Of a DNA stretch of 64,000 bases, positions 58,281 to 64,000 are shown one piece after another. Under the pieces are notes generated by a model. It was not told where the DNA came from and did not search any database. It saw nothing but the letters and a program-made list of their open reading frames with translations. The translations under genes were made by a program, and so were the position numbers. Within the stretch, counting starts at the first letter, position 1. Every line of letters starts with the position of its first letter. Source of the stretch: Anthopleura xanthogrammica (taxonomy: Eukaryota; Cnidaria; Anthozoa; Actiniaria; Actiniidae); assembly GCA_964019055.1 (NCBI GenBank), contig OZ025224.1, positions 434,001-498,000 on the forward strand, read 5' to 3'.

Positions 58281-59007
58281 AAAAGTGGAATCTGCAAAGT
58301 GCCTTCAGTAAGCAATTTTTCAGCTTTCAGCTTTTGGTGTCACTCGATCGGTTTTCGTCGTTGAGTTCCTCCACAACATCCTATACTAAATGATACAAAT
58401 GATTATCTAACTCAAAACTCAAAAACCACCTCAAGGACATTGAACGGAAATTGAATGCATAAAATGGAAGTTCCAAAATAATGAAGATGAAATGATCACG
58501 TTATGTTCCCTGTGGATGTTCATGGCAGAACTGTCGTACTTCAAGACAAACATTATGACCTACCTAACAAAGTTTGCAATTCAATAAACGTGCCGCTCGA
58601 GCTCTGCCTTCATTTCTGCCAAAAACCATGAAGTTTGTGTCGATCAGTCAAAGTTTTTAATAAACAATCCTTTCTAGATGATTGAAGCACATCATTTTTT
58701 ATCATTTATTAATTATTATCCATCTTAATATAAACGTATAATGGTTTTACATATCTAGTAGCGGGCGGTAATACTTGTTTTGTGCATGATGAATCGATCT
58801 TTTTTTAACCAAGTAACAATAAGATTGACTTATTTAGAGTATGTGACACGCCTTGATAAGTGACTGTGAAGGAATGGTCACTCCCCCGTGGGTGGAGGGG
58901 TGAGGTTTTGTTGGATTGGGGTGAAATTGACTGTGTGGGGGAGGGGTAAGGAATAAAATGGATGAACAATCGAGGGCAGAAGAACTAACGAATGGATTAG
59001 AATAAAA

Positions 59008-59446
59008 GAATGAATGAATGAATGAATGAATGAATGACTGACTGACTGACTGACTGACTGACTGACTGACTGACTGACTGACTGACTGACTGACTGACTG
59101 ACTGACTGACTGACTGACTGACTGACTGACTGACTGACTGACTGACTGACTGACTGACTGAATGAATGAATGAATGAATGAATGAATGAATGAATGAATG
59201 AATGAATGAATGAATGAATGAATGAATGAATGAATGAATGAATGAATGAATGAATGAATGAATGAATGAATGAATGAATGAATGAATGAATGAATGAATG
59301 AATGAATGAATGAATGAATGAATGAATGAATGAATGAATGAATGAATGAATGAATGAATGAATGAATGAATGAGTGAATGAATGAATGAATGAATGAATG
59401 AATGAATGAATGAATGAATGAATGAATGAATGAATGAAAGAAAGAA
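59008..59446 (+). repeat. Compound AATG-GACT-AATG array
   Basis: A short AATG run (59008-59035), about 125 bp of pure GACT (59036-59160), then about 275 bp of nearly pure AATG. Boundaries are sharp and in register. Confidence 0.97.
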
Positions 59447-60016
59447 TGAGTGAAAGGTATATAATGGGAAACTAAAATGACCCATCATTTTATCAGATAG
59501 AAACTCGTAAAGATCATCGTAAGTATTCTATTCAAGGATGGCCAATTCACTCGTTTATTTGTGTTAATTGGAATTGGGAATTACTAAATTTTCAATAACA
59601 AACTTTTGTTTTTCCTTATTTGTGGTTTTTATTTCACAGTTAGCTAACGGATAACTACAAAGATTTACTCTACGCCACTACCAATTTCTAAAAGTATGAT
59701 TTTTCTAGATTTTTATAAATCCAAACTCGAATTATGCATGTAGATTGGAATTATTTTAGTTTGTGACAAGAAGGGTTAATGGGGTATTATAGAAAGATGG
59801 ATAAAAACAGAATGAATGAATAAAGGAATGAATGAATGAATGCAAAAGAGATTCATGAATGATCAAAAGCTTCATAAAATAGACGCTCCTACAAGCGAAA
59901 TAACCTGAAAACAAATACGAAACAATTCACCCGCACATCAATGCAAGATCCTGACACAGTTCTCCAACATTACACGAGTCCATTTACAAGACATTGTTAA
60001 TGACATAGTTTCTCCT

Positions 60017-60030
60017 GTTCCCAAGGCAAC
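60017..60030 (+). promoter_or_regulatory. RFX-type X-box
   Basis: GTTCCCAAGGCAAC fits the RFX palindrome GTNNCC-N2-GGNAAC. It lies 1.3 kb before the start codon of the second C2 gene and about 30 bp before GCTTATAAAAACTATAC, a TATA-like word. Confidence 0.35.
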
Positions 60031-61315
60031 GACGATCTTACAACAGGGACTCGGTATAGCTTATAAAAACTATACTTAAAGTTCATTCATTAATTCATAT
60101 TCGTTTCGAATGATGCCAGATGTCATATTTCTCGTGGAGTACTTTGAACGAGGCAAGCTTTGTCTAAGTAGGATAAATCTAGCAAAAAAAAATATTGAAA
60201 ACATCGTAGGAATTGTGCTCGAGAAAGTGATCTGTGACGAAAGGGAGAGAACTATTTCAACTTGCTTTAGTACCACATCAATAACTGAACAGCATCAACT
60301 ACGAATGGTATTTAGCAGCGCACTTTGTAGAAGTATTATATATTTTTCTACTCGCGGTGAACTGGTCGGTTGAGTGGTCGGCAATTTTTAATATATCGGA
60401 GGGAAAATTACCAGAAACCCGGCTTTTTTTTGGATTTTCAAGAGAATTCTTGGAGTAAAGGGTGAGTATGTTTACGCAATGTGATGGCAGCTTAAGTTTG
60501 GTGTGCGCTCCTGACAGGAGTAAAATATGACGACACACAATATATGTAAATACACCTAGCCCTGGTGCAGGTGCCTCTGATGAGCAAGAAGCTAGCTAGG
60601 CAGATAATTAATTGATCTAAGTCTGTTCCTGCCTATGTTAGCGCTTTGGGTCAACAAAAATTCCCTTTGGAAGAGAATTTCTCGTTTTTTCTAAGCCTCC
60701 CTTAACGGGGAGAGATCGTTACGATCATCGTAGCTCATCTTGGCGTCTACTGATCAATCTCGTTCGACTGCCTCTGCGTTCAACATTCATAGTAAGTTAG
60801 CTTTCACTACTAACACTTTATATTCGTCTCCGAAATAATGCGGAATGAATTTCTATAATTCAATTACTTCATTCGAACGAATCTGAAGAAATACTGTCCA
60901 CATCTTATGTCATCCAAACAGTCATAATCTGCGTATGTTCCTTTTTCTTCATATCCAATTTTTGCCTCGTGAAAATCTTTTAAGTTAAGGTGTAATCATT
61001 CCTCGAAATCTTTTTTGAATGACAATACGATCTAATGTTTTGATTCGAGTCCGGCTTCCTCGGTATTCCTTCGTTTAGTTCGATTACTATTTTCAAATAT
61101 TTGATAATTTTTATCGCCGAGTCTCGCTAGACTTGGTAACCAGTAGCCTATGCTCTAGACTACCTTACTTACAAATATACACTAGCGTGCCTCAATCTAA
61201 TTGAAAAATTTTTCAATTTTGACAGCCTCTGGTTGTATCTCCGAGGAAGCGAGGCGACTAAATGGCAACGCTAAAGGAAACTGTGTTTCTAGCTACGTAA
61301 GCCTATGAACACCAG

Positions 61316-63638
61316 ATGGATTTTACAGCCAAGATTGGAGGATTTTTCCGTAGTATTATCAACCCAGAAGCTGAAGGAACGAATACTTCGGGAGAGAATG
61401 CTGATCAGTGAGTAGGGAGTGACATTGTGATGTATTCCAAACCATTTATTTTATTCTTCATAATTTTTACTTTAAATTCTAGTTATTCTGTCTTTAACTA
61501 GTTTATTTTGAGTTCAACTCCACAAAGAATAATATACAAAAGAGTCAGTTTTCTTTTCAATATCGATCTAAACATGTAAATCCTTAATGTGAAGCAGAAA
61601 GAAGCTACACTCAGTTCGTTTGGCATTATATGCATTATTCATATTGACTTTTTTGTTCAAGCCAGTGTATGAAGCTTACAGAAAAAAAATATTTTTGAAT
61701 AAAATTTTTTTGCAGTTCGATCCAGGTGTTTGATCTTTACGTAATTGTGAAGTCAAATTATTATAACATGCGTGATTCGATTTTCGATTTTCTTTCTGTT
61801 TGTCGTTCGCAAGGCTTGATATTTTTTCTTGAAATTTGAAAATTCTTTTTGAATATGGAACGTCAAAATTATCTCCCATCTTTGTGGCGTTCACGTTTTA
61901 AGTCTTTAAGGTGTTAGAGCGGCCAGATGGATAGTAGATTATATATTCATAGTTTTCTATATCCTCGTGAATGTAATTGAATAACGCGAGCATACTTTCA
62001 TATTCCATATGTAAATCTCTTGGGGGATTTTTTCGGGATTTAGCTAGCAAAGAAGCGTCTAGATTTTAATGAGAATTAAAATGAATATGACTGATAGATT
62101 TTTCTTATTCATTCTTTAGCTTCGGTAACACGCTGGTGTATTCAAGTGATTCAAATCTTTTTTGATCTTTTAAGCTTTATTTACGTAGAAAAAGTCAAGC
62201 GTTTGAAGTGTATAATGATATGAATAGTAAATACTTAAAGGTCGTGTTTTGGCATCATCTCATACGATGTTGTTTTTATCATAGATTAACCACAACATCG
62301 ACAGAAACAACTCCTCATTCTGAAACAGAACAAGCAACAGACAGGGATTTGGATTACTATGATGATCAACGAGATGCTAGTGACTTCCCCGGCGAGCCCG
62401 GCATATCGAGGAATCGACAAGGTACATTCCCTCTTAGTAAGCGAAACGAGGTGTCTTCAAAACTTCAAGTTCCCAGAAGTCCGCAGCCATTTCGCAGACG
62501 TTATACTCTAGCTACTTCTGGGGCAAATTTAGGCGCTAGCAGCAGCTCTCTACCAAATGGACGGACCGTCTCACATAGGGCATCGACAAGAAGCGCTGGG
62601 GAGACATACTCTGATGATGAAACGATCGTCTCACGCGCGGCTAGAAGGAATGAGTTGGCGGGCGGTTCTTTTTCAAGACACAGGAATGCTGAATCACCAA
62701 GCAGATCGCAAACCCCAACGAGACATTTCTCGAGTAGTAGCTCTGCTTCTGAAAGCATGTCAGATAGTCATATACGTGGAGTAGGAAAGTTGAACATTAT
62801 TCTTGACTTCACATGCCACACCTCCAAACTCTCTGTCACTATATCAAAAATAGATTTCCCGCCTTACCAACAGCGTGATCAACAGTTACTAGAGGTCAGC
62901 GTTATGCTGTTACCAGGGAAACGACAGAGCTTCCGCGCAAGGCCGAAGGAATTCAACGAGCCAGTTGCTATCTACTTGTATCCACGAGACAAGGTCAAGG
63001 ATATGTCATTGAGATTTCGATTGTACGAACATGGTTCAATGGGAGCAAGGCACTTATTAGGTGAGGGGGTTTTAAGACTAAGGAACATTAATCTGGATAC
63101 TGAAATGGTCCCTGTATCAGTGGATCTACAACCCCCTGGTTCATATGTCCCTGAAGGTGCCTCTGGAGCCATCATGTATGAAGGGGAATTGGCGATATCT
63201 GAGGAAGATCGACCTGAAATTCTTATATCTCTCGAGTACCGAAGACTCACGGGGAAACTTCTTCTGGAAGTCATCAAAACCAGAAATCTCGGCATGTTGA
63301 CGGACTCCAAGGCCAAAGAGATGTTTGTAAGCGTACGACTCATAGGCAGCAATGGTGAGCTTATAAGTAAAGGCAGGACCACACCTCGACGACATATGGT
63401 AGACCCAGAATATAATGAGATGTTTTTATTTCACGTCCCAGAACAAGAGCTCAACTCTGTGACTGTTCTTATCACTGTTACTAGCGTTAGTAAGACTCTT
63501 GGGAGGAAATTGAAAATCGGTCAGTTGGCGTTGGGGCAAAACTTCAGTAGCGAAGAAGAGCTGAAACACTGGTATGAAATGACCAGGAGTAAAGAGAAGT
63601 CGATCGTACGATGGCATAGGATTAATGAAATTACATAA
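61316..63638 (+). CDS. Synaptotagmin-14/16-like tandem C2 protein, paralogue B
   Basis: Two exons, 61316-61407 and 62285-63638, join in phase 2 to 481 aa. The first gives MDFTAKIGGFFRSII and a short acidic piece. The second gives a Ser/Arg-rich, probably disordered region (31-195), C2A about 196-330 (LEVSVMLLPGKRQSF, SLRFRLYEHG, HLLGEGVLRLRNI) and C2B about 340-481 (RPEILISLEYRRLTGKL, YNEMFLFHV, ELKHWYEM, VRWHRI). Resemblance to vertebrate SYT14/SYT16 is strongest in C2B. Acidic loop residues for Ca2+ are mostly missing. No membrane helix is seen. The second exon could also be read open upstream of 62285, but the acceptor ATCATAG there and the fitting phase favour the spliced form. Paralogue A at 44102-45340 shares domain order and many motifs. 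Confidence 0.85.
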
Positions 63639-64000
63639 ATAAATATATAACACTAGGTAGATATAAACAAATTGAAACCAGACTGATAAAAATGGTTACG
63701 CGATGCGATCGGAGAACAAGATGAAGAATGAGATTGTACTCGAGATGTACTAACTAATGGACAGAAACGATGAGTCGAGTAATCACCTCCGAGACTGTAC
63801 ATGTATTAATGATAACTTAATGAGTAATGAAAATGAACAAATATATAATGCAATAACATACGCCAAGTCTCGAGGCAAAGTTTGTGCGGCAACTCAATAT
63901 GCTAGTAACATATCGAATAATAATGGTTAAAATACTTAAAACTGCTTAACTTAATGTAAGAATTAACTTCTCAGTGTTTCTGAGTGTAATGTGTGGCGAG
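63639..64000 (+). other. 3' flank of paralogue B
   Basis: AT-rich sequence after the stop codon, with AATAAATATATAA directly following it (63638-63650), too close to be a usual poly(A) signal. Nothing else is recognised before the window ends. Confidence 0.5.

Overview
The window is nuclear DNA of an animal. Genes are intron-rich, with GT-AG introns at conserved phases. The proteins are close to vertebrate families over their full length, and the introns and intergenic DNA are AT-rich and full of short foldback elements and microsatellites. Gene content and intron richness suggest a non-bilaterian or slowly evolving invertebrate, most likely an anthozoan cnidarian. That is inference, since no species marker is present. 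No rRNA, tRNA, CRISPR array or prokaryotic operon was seen.

Layout: (1) 90-1202 +, the last three exons of a CDKAL1 tRNA methylthiotransferase gene. (2) 1203-10484, a non-coding stretch with possible 5' exons and promoter signals for the next gene. (3) 10644-22494 +, a 17-coding-exon RERE/atrophin corepressor with BAH-ELM2-SANT-GATA order (1075 residues). (4) 24252-26832 -, a four-exon hyaluronidase, head to head with (5) 27114-33343 +, a ten-exon SEC62. The two start codons are only 281 bp apart. (6) 34343-34996 +, a small multipass membrane protein, tentatively AIG1/ADTRP-like. (7) 36266-40159 +, a seven-exon type II membrane protein in which a BRICHOS-like domain and a furin site precede a Cys-rich phospholipase A2-like domain. 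This is the most unusual gene here. (8) 40341-41480 -, an intronless PRRT3/PRRT4-like seven-helix protein. (9) 44102-45340 + and 61316-63638 +, two synaptotagmin-14/16-like tandem-C2 paralogues, with (10) 48804-51189 -, a two-exon CAT-type SLC7 amino-acid transporter, between them.

The rest is dominated by repeats. At least ten palindromic, MITE-like foldbacks occur. Three families have two or three copies in the window, one of them with 52-bp arms that I read as identical. There are 44-bp and 57-bp minisatellites and very long CTTT, AATG and GACT microsatellites, mainly in the gene-poor 51.2-61.3 kb stretch. Many long open frames in those repeats are artefacts of periodicity and are not annotated as genes.

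The genes do not form one pathway. Several act in the secretory and endolysosomal systems (SEC62, hyaluronidase, the BRICHOS-PLA2-like protein, the SLC7 carrier, the C2 proteins). I see no evidence of co-regulation beyond the hyaluronidase/SEC62 shared promoter interval.
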